Source: Nanobdellota archaeon
GTDB taxonomy: Archaea > Nanobdellota > Nanobdellia > Parvarchaeales > Parvarchaeaceae
DNA length: 51,270 nucleotides
Reading direction: 5' to 3'
Assembly (NCBI GenBank): GCA_021852265.1
Contig: JAJZNV010000006.1
Location: forward strand, 1-51,270
Shown here: in pieces, positions 39,287-48,875 of the stretch
Layout: each line of letters starts with the position of its first letter
How positions within the stretch are numbered: the stretch's first letter is position 1
Notes under the pieces: generated by a model
What the model saw: the letters and a program-made list of their open reading frames with translations, nothing else
What the model was told of the DNA's origin: nothing
Databases searched by the model: none
Translations under genes and position numbers: made by a program

Positions 39287-39801
39287 TGGAAACTGGGAAT
39301 AGAATACCAAAAAATTATTTTGTAACGTCTGGTAAGGGGGAAAGTGACGTAACTGTACATGCGGGTTCATTTGATATGGCATTGATGGAAGCAGGGATAC
39401 ATAATCTCAACATAATAACATACTCTTCAATAATGCCACCGTCCGCAAAGGAGGTCGAAAAACGAGAACTTCCGTTCGGTGCCGTAGCCGAAACTATCAT
39501 GGGCGTTGAGAGCGGTAAGGAAGGGGAACAAGTCACTGCGGGGCTGATTTTCGGATGGGTTTATAAAGATGGCAAAAAACTAGGCGGCCTTGTTGCAGAG
39601 TGCCATGGGAACATGTCGAAGGGAGAAGCAGAGGTAACACTAAAGGAGAGCCTCAATGGAATGTTCACTTCTAGGTTTGGTAATACTGGCGAGGTGCTCA
39701 AGGATACTAGACTCAAAATTGAGAGCTTTGTACCGAAAAAACGCTTCGGTACTGCACTGGTAGCTATAGTTTTTACGACCTATGAACACCCTTTGGTTTA
39801 A
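39286..39801 (+). CDS. pdaD: pyruvoyl-dependent arginine decarboxylase
   Basis: NLNIITYSSIMPPSAKEV (Ser-Ser autocleavage site), GLIFGWVY, ECHGNMSKGEAEVTLKESL; ATG overlaps the upstream TAA (TAATG). Confidence 0.93.
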   Translation: METGNRIPKNYFVTSGKGESDVTVHAGSFDMALMEAGIHNLNIITYSSIMPPSAKEVEKRELPFGAVAETIMGVESGKEGEQVTAGLIFGWVYKDGKKLGGLVAECHGNMSKGEAEVTLKESLNGMFTSRFGNTGEVLKDTRLKIESFVPKKRFGTALVAIVFTTYEHPLV

Positions 39802-39804
39802 GGC

Positions 39805-41706
39805 TCACATTCTTTCTATAGGTATAAGCCCTAACAGTATCATTGCATTGTAAAGAACTATTCTACACGAATCTATAAGCCAAAGCCTAAATGCCACTTT
39901 TTCTTTCTCTGCTTTCAGAACGGGCGTATTAACGTAGAATGAATTGAACTCCAATGCGAAATCAGATATATAATTGGCCATGCCTGCAAGATCCAGAGAC
40001 TTCGCTGAACGTTCCAGCACATCCGGGAACCCTGCTATACCGAGCAGAATCTTTTTCTCCGGTTCAGTTAAATCACCTACTTCAGATGCTTCTTTAGCCA
40101 GGTTCGTCTCAGCAGCCTTTTTTAGTATGCTGCTTATCCTTGCATACGTATATATCAGATACGCTGCACTTTTTTCCTCGAGTTTAAGAGCTTTGTCTAT
40201 ATCAAACACTATTACGTTCTTTGGATCTGCCCTAACCATCTCATAACGCAGTGTCGAAACGGCAAGTTTTTCGGCTATATCATGGCATTCCTTTTCGTCC
40301 AACTTGGCGTTTTTGTTCTTAGTCTGCTCAAACAGTATCCTATGAAGCTGATCCAAAAAATCATCCGCATTTATGTATATCCCTTTCCTTCCACTCATCT
40401 GAAAGACTTCCTTGTCTTCCTGCTCTTCGATGCCTAGTTTTTGCGCTGTATTCTTTGATAGGGCGACGACCTCGTAACCGTAGTGCACATATCTCAGGTC
40501 CTTACCTTTACCAAGTTTCGCTATCGCTTCGGTTACCACATTCTGCTCATAGCTCTGCCGTATATCTATGACGTTTATAGAAGTCTTGACGCCATTGAAA
40601 ATAGGGTGTTTAGATTCCCCCTCCTTGTCTAGCGTAGTGGTCCACAGATCCTGTCCATTTTTTTGTACTTCGAATTTCTTGTACCTAAAGTCGCTGTCTA
40701 ACAGTCCATGTTTCCACATTGCATACGCAATGTCCTTTCCGGCGTATACCACAGTCCCATCAGAACGCACGAGTATCTTATCATCATTATTGTTTGACGA
40801 GTTAAGTCCGAACGTCCAGCAGCCCTTTTTTTTACCATCGGTTTCGAGGCGCACTGCCCCTATCTCTTTTAACTGCCTAAATGCTGTGGCCCAAAACTTA
40901 TACGCAAGAATGTGTGATTCGTAGTTTACAAGGTTATAAAACACGTTTAGCCTATCAAGAGTCTGAAGCTGCGCCTTGAGCACCTCAAGGACCATCTTTC
41001 TTGCATAATGAGCGATATCATTTTCTCCATGTTCTATTGCTTTAAGGACTTCACTCCGTTTCTCCAGCAGTGTAGGATCTTCCTTGTACAGGCTATTTAC
41101 CTTCACATACACTTCATCACCGAGATAATGATCAAACTTTACACCATCCTTTCTCTCCGGGAACCCTAAATATTTCACACCGACGATATTGTCCGCCACC
41201 TGCGCACCCGTATCATCTATGTAATTAGTAACGGTAACATCATAGCCGACGAACCTCAAAAGGCGGGCAAGTGCATCTCCTATAGACGAATTTCTGACGT
41301 GCCCGATGTGCAAAGCTTTGTTTGGGTTTACGCTGGTGTGCTCGATCATTATTCTCTCTCCATTTCCTACCAAGGTTCTGCCATACTCTTTGTCGAGCAT
41401 AGAGCCCAGCTCTTTTGCTATATACTCATAATTATACCAACAATTCACATAGCCGTTTAAGACGCTTGCCTTCTTAATGAAAGGACATTTTTCCAGCTTA
41501 TTTTTTATCTCATTGGCAACCGTTTCTAGGTTTTTACCGCTCTTTTTGCTTTCCCTTAATGCAAGAGTTATTGCGAAATCTCCTTCATAGCCAGGCAGCT
41601 GTTTCTTAAAATTTAATTTTACGTCCTCTACGCTTTGAAGGGACAGCCTCTCCATTATATCTTCAAAAATCCTGCGCATTGGGTTTTTATTGAATCCTAC
41701 TTGCAT
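39805..41706 (-). CDS. argS: arginyl-tRNA synthetase
   Basis: VNPNKALHIGHVRNSSIGDALARLLRFVGYDVTVTNYIDDTGAQVAD and C-terminal anticodon-binding region. Confidence 0.96.
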   Translation of the reverse strand: MQVGFNKNPMRRIFEDIMERLSLQSVEDVKLNFKKQLPGYEGDFAITLALRESKKSGKNLETVANEIKNKLEKCPFIKKASVLNGYVNCWYNYEYIAKELGSMLDKEYGRTLVGNGERIMIEHTSVNPNKALHIGHVRNSSIGDALARLLRFVGYDVTVTNYIDDTGAQVADNIVGVKYLGFPERKDGVKFDHYLGDEVYVKVNSLYKEDPTLLEKRSEVLKAIEHGENDIAHYARKMVLEVLKAQLQTLDRLNVFYNLVNYESHILAYKFWATAFRQLKEIGAVRLETDGKKKGCWTFGLNSSNNNDDKILVRSDGTVVYAGKDIAYAMWKHGLLDSDFRYKKFEVQKNGQDLWTTTLDKEGESKHPIFNGVKTSINVIDIRQSYEQNVVTEAIAKLGKGKDLRYVHYGYEVVALSKNTAQKLGIEEQEDKEVFQMSGRKGIYINADDFLDQLHRILFEQTKNKNAKLDEKECHDIAEKLAVSTLRYEMVRADPKNVIVFDIDKALKLEEKSAAYLIYTYARISSILKKAAETNLAKEASEVGDLTEPEKKILLGIAGFPDVLERSAKSLDLAGMANYISDFALEFNSFYVNTPVLKAEKEKVAFRLWLIDSCRIVLYNAMILLGLIPIERM

Positions 41707-41712
41707 AAATCA

Positions 41713-42849
41713 TCATTCCCTGCGCAGTGCACCTGTCATACAGTGCACGCCTCCGTATCCCGCGAGTAATTCATTCACTTCTATCGAAAGCACTTCTACG
41801 CCTGCCGCTTCGTATCTTTTTGCCGCGACGCCGAGTTTATCATTTGTAGGCATTAATATCTTGTTCTCTTTCAGGGCAAGAAAATTTGTTGAAAACCTTT
41901 CCTTCTCTAAGTCTACCTCAAGCACATCAAAACCATTTGCTTTTAGGAAATCAAAAAACTTTGTACTAGTCGTCTTTCTGTATGATTTACCGCCATTGAC
42001 ATAAACAGTGCATTCAGCAGTCCTTAATATCTTCTTATCTCCAACCACAAGATTCGGACCGAGTATATTAAAGTAAGTATCGAGATGCATCGTTTCCTGG
42101 TTTGCGGGCTGAGTTACAACTGCGATTGTTTCGTAGCCGAGCGCTCCGCTTTCCAATAGTTCACTCACACTCTCTTGAGTGTTCCTATAACCGTGACCCA
42201 GAAATGCGATATTGCCGGCTGGAAGAAAGTCTCCTCCTTCCATCGGATTTTTCATGATATGAACCGGTTTAATCCCGAGCGTTGAAAACCCCATTTCTGT
42301 TAATTCTGTTTCACCCATCCTAGCCGGCATTTTCAGGCTTCCTAGCACCAGCCCCTTGTCAGTTACAAACTGCTGGTCCCGCATATAAAACAGGTTTCCG
42401 AAGGGATGCACGTGCAGGAGAGCACTTCTCGCCCTAAAATCCTTCTCTTCTGTTATGCTTAAGAATTCTGGTCTTAACACTGCCATCATCCAAAGGGTAT
42501 CCAGAGGATAGCCGCTTATGACAGTACGTATATTTTTAGACCACTTTGGGTCTGCGGCATATCGTGATTTTTTGTATAAGGATTCTATTTTGTCTTGGAT
42601 ATAATTTCTAAATCCTGTATTTTCTTTTACAAGATCGCTTAATTCATACACTTTAACTCCCTCCTTTCGCAGAGTGTCTTTTAGTAGTAGGTGTTCTTCT
42701 TGGGCTTTGCTTAATTTTATAACGTCATCATAAAGATTTTCTATGGGAGATATCTGAGCGTATGCAACCTCTGATGAGGGAGTATAGAGAACTGCATGCG
42801 TAAGCCGGGCCCATTCAGCAACCTGCTGGGCTATCACTTTTTCTGCCAT
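41713..42849 (-). CDS. arginine deiminase-family protein
   Basis: NLFYMRDQQF, NPMEGGDFLPAGN, MHLDTYFNIL, AGYGGVHCMTGALRRE (catalytic Cys). Confidence 0.88.
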   Translation of the reverse strand: MAEKVIAQQVAEWARLTHAVLYTPSSEVAYAQISPIENLYDDVIKLSKAQEEHLLLKDTLRKEGVKVYELSDLVKENTGFRNYIQDKIESLYKKSRYAADPKWSKNIRTVISGYPLDTLWMMAVLRPEFLSITEEKDFRARSALLHVHPFGNLFYMRDQQFVTDKGLVLGSLKMPARMGETELTEMGFSTLGIKPVHIMKNPMEGGDFLPAGNIAFLGHGYRNTQESVSELLESGALGYETIAVVTQPANQETMHLDTYFNILGPNLVVGDKKILRTAECTVYVNGGKSYRKTTSTKFFDFLKANGFDVLEVDLEKERFSTNFLALKENKILMPTNDKLGVAAKRYEAAGVEVLSIEVNELLAGYGGVHCMTGALRRE

Positions 42850-42972
42850 TATTAAGCTTAGTTATCAACAATTTAATACTTTTCGTCAGTTTAGGCGCCG
42901 ATTTCCTAGCCACGCTGTCGGCTTTAGGTTACTATAAGCATAAATAGTAGTTCGTGGTAATTTCACTGTGAT

Positions 42973-44307
42973 ATGAAAGAATTTGAATCTTTTGGTCTGA
43001 AACCAGAGCTTTTGCTTTCCCTAAAGAAGATGGGTTTTGTTAACTCAACGGATGTACAAGAAGCAGCGATACCGTTAGCATTAACCGGCAAAGATATAGT
43101 TGTAAGGGCAAAGACGGGCACCGGAAAAACGGGTGCCTTCCTTATCCCAATCATAAATAGAGTAAGTAAGGCAGATTACGATGCAGCGTTAATAATAACC
43201 CCGACCCGTGAGCTTGCACTGCAGGTAACAGACGTCGCCAAGCAGATGTGCAAGGATTCTGACCTCCGTATAGTCACTGTGTACGGCGGTGCATCAATGA
43301 ATGTGCAGATAAATGAACTTAGGCGCAGGGTAAACATAATAGTTGGTACTCCCGGTAGGCTGATAGATCTTATGAAGCAACGCGAGCTTAGAACAGAGGG
43401 CATAAAATTTCTTGTGCTTGATGAGGCAGATACTATGTTTGATATGGGTTTTATTGAGGATATAGAATACATAATTTCACAACTCCCGAAAAACAGGCAG
43501 ACGATGCTGTTCTCCGCGACTATGCCTTCGATGATAGTTTCGATAGCAAAAAAACACATGAAAGATGCAACAAGAATCAATGTTGGTAAAGAAGAGGAAA
43601 TAACAGTAAATACAATAACACACTCTTATGCATTCGCCTCCGGCCGCCAGAAATTCTCAGTTTTATTGGCGTACATAAACCAATATCACCCGAAAAAGGC
43701 GATAATATTCTCTGCAACGCAACGTGGCGCAGATATGCTATACAGATTATTAAAGAACAACAATTTCGATGCGACGATAATGCATGGAGGGCTAAGCCAG
43801 GCACGGCGAGAGTATTCATTATCAGACTTTAGGAAAGGAACACAATTCCTTATAGCCACGAATGTGGCTGCACGCGGGCTAGATATAACTGATGTTTCGG
43901 ATGTAATAAATTTCGATGTAAGCGAGGATCCAGCGGTCTATGTACACCGTGTTGGTAGATCTGCACGTATGGGTGCTGAGGGAAGAGCATTTAGTATATT
44001 CCCCTCTAGGGATAGATACCTCATAGAAGAGATAGAGAACGCTGCTAAAGTTAAAATGAACCTGCTTGAACTTGATACCTCTGCATATAAGGAAGCAGAG
44101 AACCTTCCAGAGCCGTCATATGAGAATAGAGGAGGGTTTAGGAGAGGTGGCGGTCAGAAATTTTATGGGCACGGTCCAAGACGATTCGGTGAAGGAGATC
44201 GACGAAACCAACACAATAGATTTGAAAAAGGTGGATTTTCAAGACATCACCCGAAAAAACGATTCGGACAGTCTCAGTCTCGTGGATTTTTTAATTCTAA
44301 CAACTAA
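42973..44307 (+). CDS. DEAD-box RNA helicase with Gly/Arg-rich tail
   Basis: AKTGTGKTGAF, PTRELALQ, VLDEADTMFDMGF, FSATMPS, VHRVGRSARMG; tail GGFRRGGGQKFYGHGPRRFGEGDRR... Confidence 0.96.
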   Translation: MKEFESFGLKPELLLSLKKMGFVNSTDVQEAAIPLALTGKDIVVRAKTGTGKTGAFLIPIINRVSKADYDAALIITPTRELALQVTDVAKQMCKDSDLRIVTVYGGASMNVQINELRRRVNIIVGTPGRLIDLMKQRELRTEGIKFLVLDEADTMFDMGFIEDIEYIISQLPKNRQTMLFSATMPSMIVSIAKKHMKDATRINVGKEEEITVNTITHSYAFASGRQKFSVLLAYINQYHPKKAIIFSATQRGADMLYRLLKNNNFDATIMHGGLSQARREYSLSDFRKGTQFLIATNVAARGLDITDVSDVINFDVSEDPAVYVHRVGRSARMGAEGRAFSIFPSRDRYLIEEIENAAKVKMNLLELDTSAYKEAENLPEPSYENRGGFRRGGGQKFYGHGPRRFGEGDRRNQHNRFEKGGFSRHHPKKRFGQSQSRGFFNSNN

Positions 44308-44354
44308 ATAGATACTATGGCCAACGTAGCATATCAAAAGGGTTCTATCTAACT

Positions 44355-45080
44355 ATGAGAACCAGCTTTTTACTAGTCGCGGTCGTAGTGATTTCTGCAC
44401 TGTTGGCACTGGACCCAATAAAACTGCTGTCGCTTTCTGATGCTAGTATGTTTTTCATGGTGATAGGTGTTACATACGGTGTAGTGTCTGCATTCGCAAT
44501 AAATGACGTTGATAAATCTTTAGACCAGTTGCGTGATTCTTTTGGTAGAGAGGCAAGTGCACTAAAATCAATATACCTGCTGGCCAAGCGAATTTCGGAC
44601 AACGCCGCGTTCAGGAAGATACAGCTCGCTATGCTCGACTACTGCAGAGAAACGATTGACCTCGACCTCAGTGCATATGAGAAAGATTCCAGTGCGCATC
44701 TAAAATTCCATTCGCTTCTTGGGCAGATATCCTCGATAAAAATAAAAAACCGTAGGGACGATGCATTTTTTAGTTCAATAATCGAAGAAGCAAAAATAGC
44801 ATCAAACTCCAGAGATGAGCAGATAATACTTACAAAAGACAGGCTGCCAAAAATACAGTGGGTCTTGGAGGTATTCCTCTCAATGATACTAATCATCATA
44901 CTCACTATTGTAGTGCTTCCTGATGGGGCGGTATCAACTGTTGTAGAGTTTTTAATGCTGTCTGCGATACTTCTTACGCTTGTAGTCATCTATGAACTCG
45001 ATTCAATGAACGATTTTGAGGATGAGATATCCAACGAACCGTACAGAAAATTAATTGCTCTCATCGAAAAAGGGGTTTAA
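44355..45080 (+). CDS. membrane protein of unknown function
   Basis: 241 aa; paired hydrophobic segments at both ends with a helical soluble middle. Confidence 0.6.
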   Translation: MRTSFLLVAVVVISALLALDPIKLLSLSDASMFFMVIGVTYGVVSAFAINDVDKSLDQLRDSFGREASALKSIYLLAKRISDNAAFRKIQLAMLDYCRETIDLDLSAYEKDSSAHLKFHSLLGQISSIKIKNRRDDAFFSSIIEEAKIASNSRDEQIILTKDRLPKIQWVLEVFLSMILIIILTIVVLPDGAVSTVVEFLMLSAILLTLVVIYELDSMNDFEDEISNEPYRKLIALIEKGV

Positions 45081-45095
45081 CAAATTTTAGATTAT

Positions 45096-45554
45096 TCAGT
45101 TTAAAAACTCCCATCCTGCATTGACAAGCGTAACAATAAGAAGATTTATCGCCAGTCCCAATACGCTTAATATTATGAATGCAGAGGGAATTATTGCAAA
45201 ATTAAGCACGAGAAACGGAAGTAATCCAAGTCCGATCACCAGCATTGCAAGATTACAAACCATCGTTACCGTGACCAGCAGGACGGCTAGGAATCCACCA
45301 TAAAGTTTGCCATCCCAAATCATAATTGCATCAACTATGTAAAATACGGATATTATAATGGCGAACACTGCAACTACCTGACTAGCTATAGTGAGGCTAT
45401 CATTATTTAGCATACCCCCTGCGAATATGAGAGTTATAGTTGAAAGCACTATCCAGAACACTCCATACCCGAACAGCGCGATGCCGGCAAATTCAAGCCT
45501 TTTATCAATGTGCTTAAAAACGCCCTTCCTCGACATACCTAATAGTATCCTCAT
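45096..45554 (-). CDS. multi-pass membrane protein of unknown function
   Basis: 152 aa, about four TM segments. Confidence 0.55.
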   Translation of the reverse strand: MRILLGMSRKGVFKHIDKRLEFAGIALFGYGVFWIVLSTITLIFAGGMLNNDSLTIASQVVAVFAIIISVFYIVDAIMIWDGKLYGGFLAVLLVTVTMVCNLAMLVIGLGLLPFLVLNFAIIPSAFIILSVLGLAINLLIVTLVNAGWEFLN

Positions 45555-45618
45555 ATCATTAATAACCTTAACTTGTCTTTTGTGGTATCTTGTATTAACG
45601 GGGGTTGGCAGAGAATGA

Positions 45619-46251
45619 TCAGGTATTTACTTTGATTATCTCCAATAATTCTTCAAGGTTGCTTATTGTATAATCTGATCCACAGTCAAGGTCTCCTTCT
45701 CTCCGTATCAGGACACTCTTTATTTTTGCCGCTTTCGCCGCTGTTATATCGTGCCTACTGTCACCAACAGCAAGCCCCTCCTCGACTTTTACGCCCATCA
45801 ACTCAAATGCCTTCAAAAATACGTCGGGTGCAGGTTTACCCGCCTTTACACTGTCAGAACTGACCCATTCATCTATAAGATCCGAAAGGCCTGTCTTTTG
45901 AAGAAATGCCGGTAACAGCTCTCCTCCGAGCCCGGTTGCTATGCTTAGTTTTATACCCAAAGATCTTAATTTTTTTAAGACGGATTTTGTTTCCGGAAAA
46001 GGCGTTATGGTGTGGAGATTCTTGAGGACCGCATCCTTTCGTATTCGTCTTATATCAATTACATCCTGTTCCGTTGGAGACTTTAGGAAAGCTTTTACCA
46101 TGTCTTTAACGGAGATCCCTCCGAACTTCTTGAGTTCCTCTGCCGTTATTTTTACCTTTTTTTCAGCGAATGCAGCTATTTCTCCAGCTATTAGGCTATC
46201 CTGACTGTCAATCAGCGTTCCATCCATATCAAACGCTATTCCTTTTATCAT
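45619..46251 (-). CDS. HAD-superfamily phosphatase (phosphoglycolate phosphatase-like)
   Basis: GIAFDMDGTLIDSQDS, KLSIATG, GKPAPDVFLKAF, AVGDSRHDITAAKAA. Confidence 0.93.
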   Translation of the reverse strand: MIKGIAFDMDGTLIDSQDSLIAGEIAAFAEKKVKITAEELKKFGGISVKDMVKAFLKSPTEQDVIDIRRIRKDAVLKNLHTITPFPETKSVLKKLRSLGIKLSIATGLGGELLPAFLQKTGLSDLIDEWVSSDSVKAGKPAPDVFLKAFELMGVKVEEGLAVGDSRHDITAAKAAKIKSVLIRREGDLDCGSDYTISNLEELLEIIKVNT

Positions 46252-46460
46252 AGTCTTTTTTAATACCGTTGCGGTGACTGAAGATTCGCTTTTCCAGCCA
46301 TTTGTATTCCTTATTTTGCTTTACTGTCCAAATTTATTTGCAGCCAGCATATTATTTATTCCAACCCAAGTATTTATTATTTCGCGGTTCGCTTTCATCT
46401 CCTACCCAAAGGATAGGGTTTTCTGCTCACATTTATAAAAACATAACTCCAAGTAATAAG

Positions 46461-47477
46461 ATGCAGGATTTATCAAGATTCGAATTGGTAAAAAGGAACA
46501 CGGCAGAAGTGATAACTGATGAGGAGCTCAAATCTCTCTTATTAATCAAAAAAACGCCAGCTGCATACATCGGCAGGGCGACCACCGGTCCGCTTCATCT
46601 AGGACACCTGATAGCACTTGGAAAAATATTCGATTTCCAGAGGGCAGGAATAGACGTAAAAATACTGCTTGCAGATATACATGCTGCACTTGATGATCTA
46701 AAAGCAAAATGGGAAGACCTTGACAAACGGGCCGAATACACTCAAAAATGTATAGAATTGTCATTTGACTGGCCTTCAAAAATAACATTTATAAGAGGCT
46801 CGGATTTCCAGTTAAAACATGATTATGTCCTGGATATGCTTAAGGCTTCCACAGGTACAACAGTTGAGAGGGCTACGCGAGCCGCTTCTGAGGTAACAAG
46901 GATGAAGAATCCAAAGGTCAGTGAGCTTATTTATCCGCTCATGCAATCCTTGGATGAGCAATACCTCGATGTAGACATCCAACTCGGCGGCTTAGACCAG
47001 AGGCACATACTCGCATTCGCAAGGGAAATCCTCCCGCGTTTGGGATACGCAAAGCGCGTAGAGATCATGACACCATTAGTATCCTCCCTTAATGGACCGG
47101 GAACCAAAATGAGCTCTTCAATCCCCTCAAGTCATATAAAGGTCTACGAATCGCGTGAATCCATAAAGAAGAAAATAGACGCTGCTTATTGCCCTGCAGG
47201 AGTGGTAGAGGACAATACTGTGCTCCAGATAGCCAAATTCCTGATATTTCCTGCAGAGAATAAAATGATAATAGAACGAGAACCAAAGTTCGGCGGAGAC
47301 GTAGAAATCGACTCCCCCGAGCACTTGGAAAGTCTATTCAAGGATAAGAAACTGCACCCAACCGACCTGAAGAATGCTGTGGCAGATTACCTCGGAAGCA
47401 GATTCACAAAAGCCAGAGAATACTTTGAAAAGCATAAGGACATGCTAGAGGCGCTTGGACCTGAATTTTCGGCTTAG
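46461..47477 (+). CDS. tyrS: tyrosyl-tRNA synthetase, archaeal type
   Basis: AAYIGRATTGPLHLGHLIALGKIFDFQRAGIDVKILLADIHAALDD, VDIQLGGLDQRHI, GTKMSSSIPSSHIKVYE; start set to MQDLSRFE. Confidence 0.93.
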   Translation: MQDLSRFELVKRNTAEVITDEELKSLLLIKKTPAAYIGRATTGPLHLGHLIALGKIFDFQRAGIDVKILLADIHAALDDLKAKWEDLDKRAEYTQKCIELSFDWPSKITFIRGSDFQLKHDYVLDMLKASTGTTVERATRAASEVTRMKNPKVSELIYPLMQSLDEQYLDVDIQLGGLDQRHILAFAREILPRLGYAKRVEIMTPLVSSLNGPGTKMSSSIPSSHIKVYESRESIKKKIDAAYCPAGVVEDNTVLQIAKFLIFPAENKMIIEREPKFGGDVEIDSPEHLESLFKDKKLHPTDLKNAVADYLGSRFTKAREYFEKHKDMLEALGPEFSA

Positions 47478-47535
47478 ATAATAGTAAAAAATGCTTCGAT
47501 TAAGCTATTTATTCTAAAATAATATTAAGACAAAT

Positions 47536-47730
47536 ATGAAAAAGAAACAGCCAAAAGCGGTTAAAAAGAAGAAAACTGCCCCCAATGGCTTCGAAGCAGA
47601 AGAAGACATTGAAGAGAAAGGGGAGATTAAGGATTTAACACACGAAGCAGAAGAAGAGGAAAAAGAAGAGAGTGAATTCGAAGAAGATGAAGATGAATCT
47701 CAGCAAAGTACTGAGGAAGACGAATTCTAG
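47536..47730 (+). CDS. small charge-segregated (Lys-rich then Glu-rich) protein
   Basis: MKKKQPKAVKKKKTAPNG...HEAEEEEKEESEFEEDEDESQQSTEEDEF. Confidence 0.55.
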   Translation: MKKKQPKAVKKKKTAPNGFEAEEDIEEKGEIKDLTHEAEEEEKEESEFEEDEDESQQSTEEDEF

Positions 47731-47776
47731 AACGCCTCGTAATCTGATTTGATGCGGTTCCGATATAGTTCTGGGT

Positions 47777-48436
47777 ATGAATAAATTTATTTTATTGCAG
47801 CCGGAAAAAGCGAAGGCGGCTATCAAGATCCTGGAGGATACCTATCCAAATCAAAAATATTATCTTGATTTTTCAACGCCCCTGGAGCTGCTTGTGGCAG
47901 CTATTCTGTCAGCACAGACGCGTGATGTTGTCGTTAATTCAATAACACCCGCACTTTTCAATGATTATAAGACTGCAAAGGATTACGCCGGTGCCGGTGA
48001 ATCCGATTTGCTGAAGTATATCTCCAAAGTCACATTCGCAGGTAATAAAGTCAAAAATATAATAAAAGCTTGTTCTATGATAGAGGATGATTATGACGGT
48101 AAGGTACCAAACAGCATCGAATCTTTAGTTAAACTTCCCGGTGTTGGCAGAAAAACTGCCAATACTGTTCTGATAAACGCTTATGGGATAGTCGAAGGAA
48201 TCCCGGTGGATACGTGGGTAATAAAGCTAGCTAGCAGGATAGGTCTAAGCAAGAGCCAAAAACCAGACGAAATAGAGCGGGACCTTATGGGTCTAGTAGC
48301 TAAGCCGTATTGGAAAACGATTGCATACGTACTGAAAGCCCACGGCCACAAAATATGCCATTCTGCGCGCCCTCTCTGTAGCATCTGCGTGCTTAATAAA
48401 CTATGCCCAAAAAATGGTGTCTCAAAATCACTGTAG
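47777..48436 (+). CDS. nth: endonuclease III
   Basis: AAILSAQTRDVVVN, LPGVGRKTANTVL, VDTWVIKLASR, CX6CX2CX5C [4Fe-4S] motif CHSARPLCSICVLNKLC. Confidence 0.94.
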   Translation: MNKFILLQPEKAKAAIKILEDTYPNQKYYLDFSTPLELLVAAILSAQTRDVVVNSITPALFNDYKTAKDYAGAGESDLLKYISKVTFAGNKVKNIIKACSMIEDDYDGKVPNSIESLVKLPGVGRKTANTVLINAYGIVEGIPVDTWVIKLASRIGLSKSQKPDEIERDLMGLVAKPYWKTIAYVLKAHGHKICHSARPLCSICVLNKLCPKNGVSKSL

Positions 48437-48499
48437 TTTCTATGTGATTGGCAATCGGTGAACTCTTCAAACCGGAAAAGTGGTGTAGGTAGTATATGC

Positions 48500-48811
48500 T
48501 TATTGCAGGTTTACCAGCAAGTCTTCCCCTTCTACTTTGACTTCAAAGGTCTTGAGAGGTGTTTTTGCAGGGCCCTCAACAACACTTCCTGTTTTAATAT
48601 CGAATTTTGAACCATGCCAAGGACATGTAATGATATTGTCACTAAGCTTACCATTTGAAAGCGGACCGCCGACATGCGTGCATTTCTCATCTGTCGCATA
48701 GAACTTGCCCCCGAAACGAGATATCAAAATTGTCTTTCCAGAGATCTGAAAACTCTTCATTTGCTTATCTTTAATATCCGATACTTTTCCAACCTTTACA
48801 AAATTTGCCAT
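48500..48811 (-). CDS. Rieske-type [2Fe-2S] ferredoxin
   Basis: KCTHVGGPLSNGKLSDNIITCPWHGSKFDIKTG. Confidence 0.95.
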   Translation of the reverse strand: MANFVKVGKVSDIKDKQMKSFQISGKTILISRFGGKFYATDEKCTHVGGPLSNGKLSDNIITCPWHGSKFDIKTGSVVEGPAKTPLKTFEVKVEGEDLLVNLQ

Positions 48812-48875
48812 GTCATTTGAAATCGGGTGATAAATTTAAAGTTATCCAGAGATTCGCACTTTATTTATATAAAAT

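Noticed and set aside
44066-44311. 81-aa ORF in another frame over the DEAD-box helicase tail
   Set aside because: The frame-0 helicase tail is continuous with the core and has sensible RG-rich composition.
46252-46460. possible structured leader or guide RNA upstream of tyrS
   Set aside because: Only weak short complementarity found by eye; no convincing C/D or H/ACA motifs.
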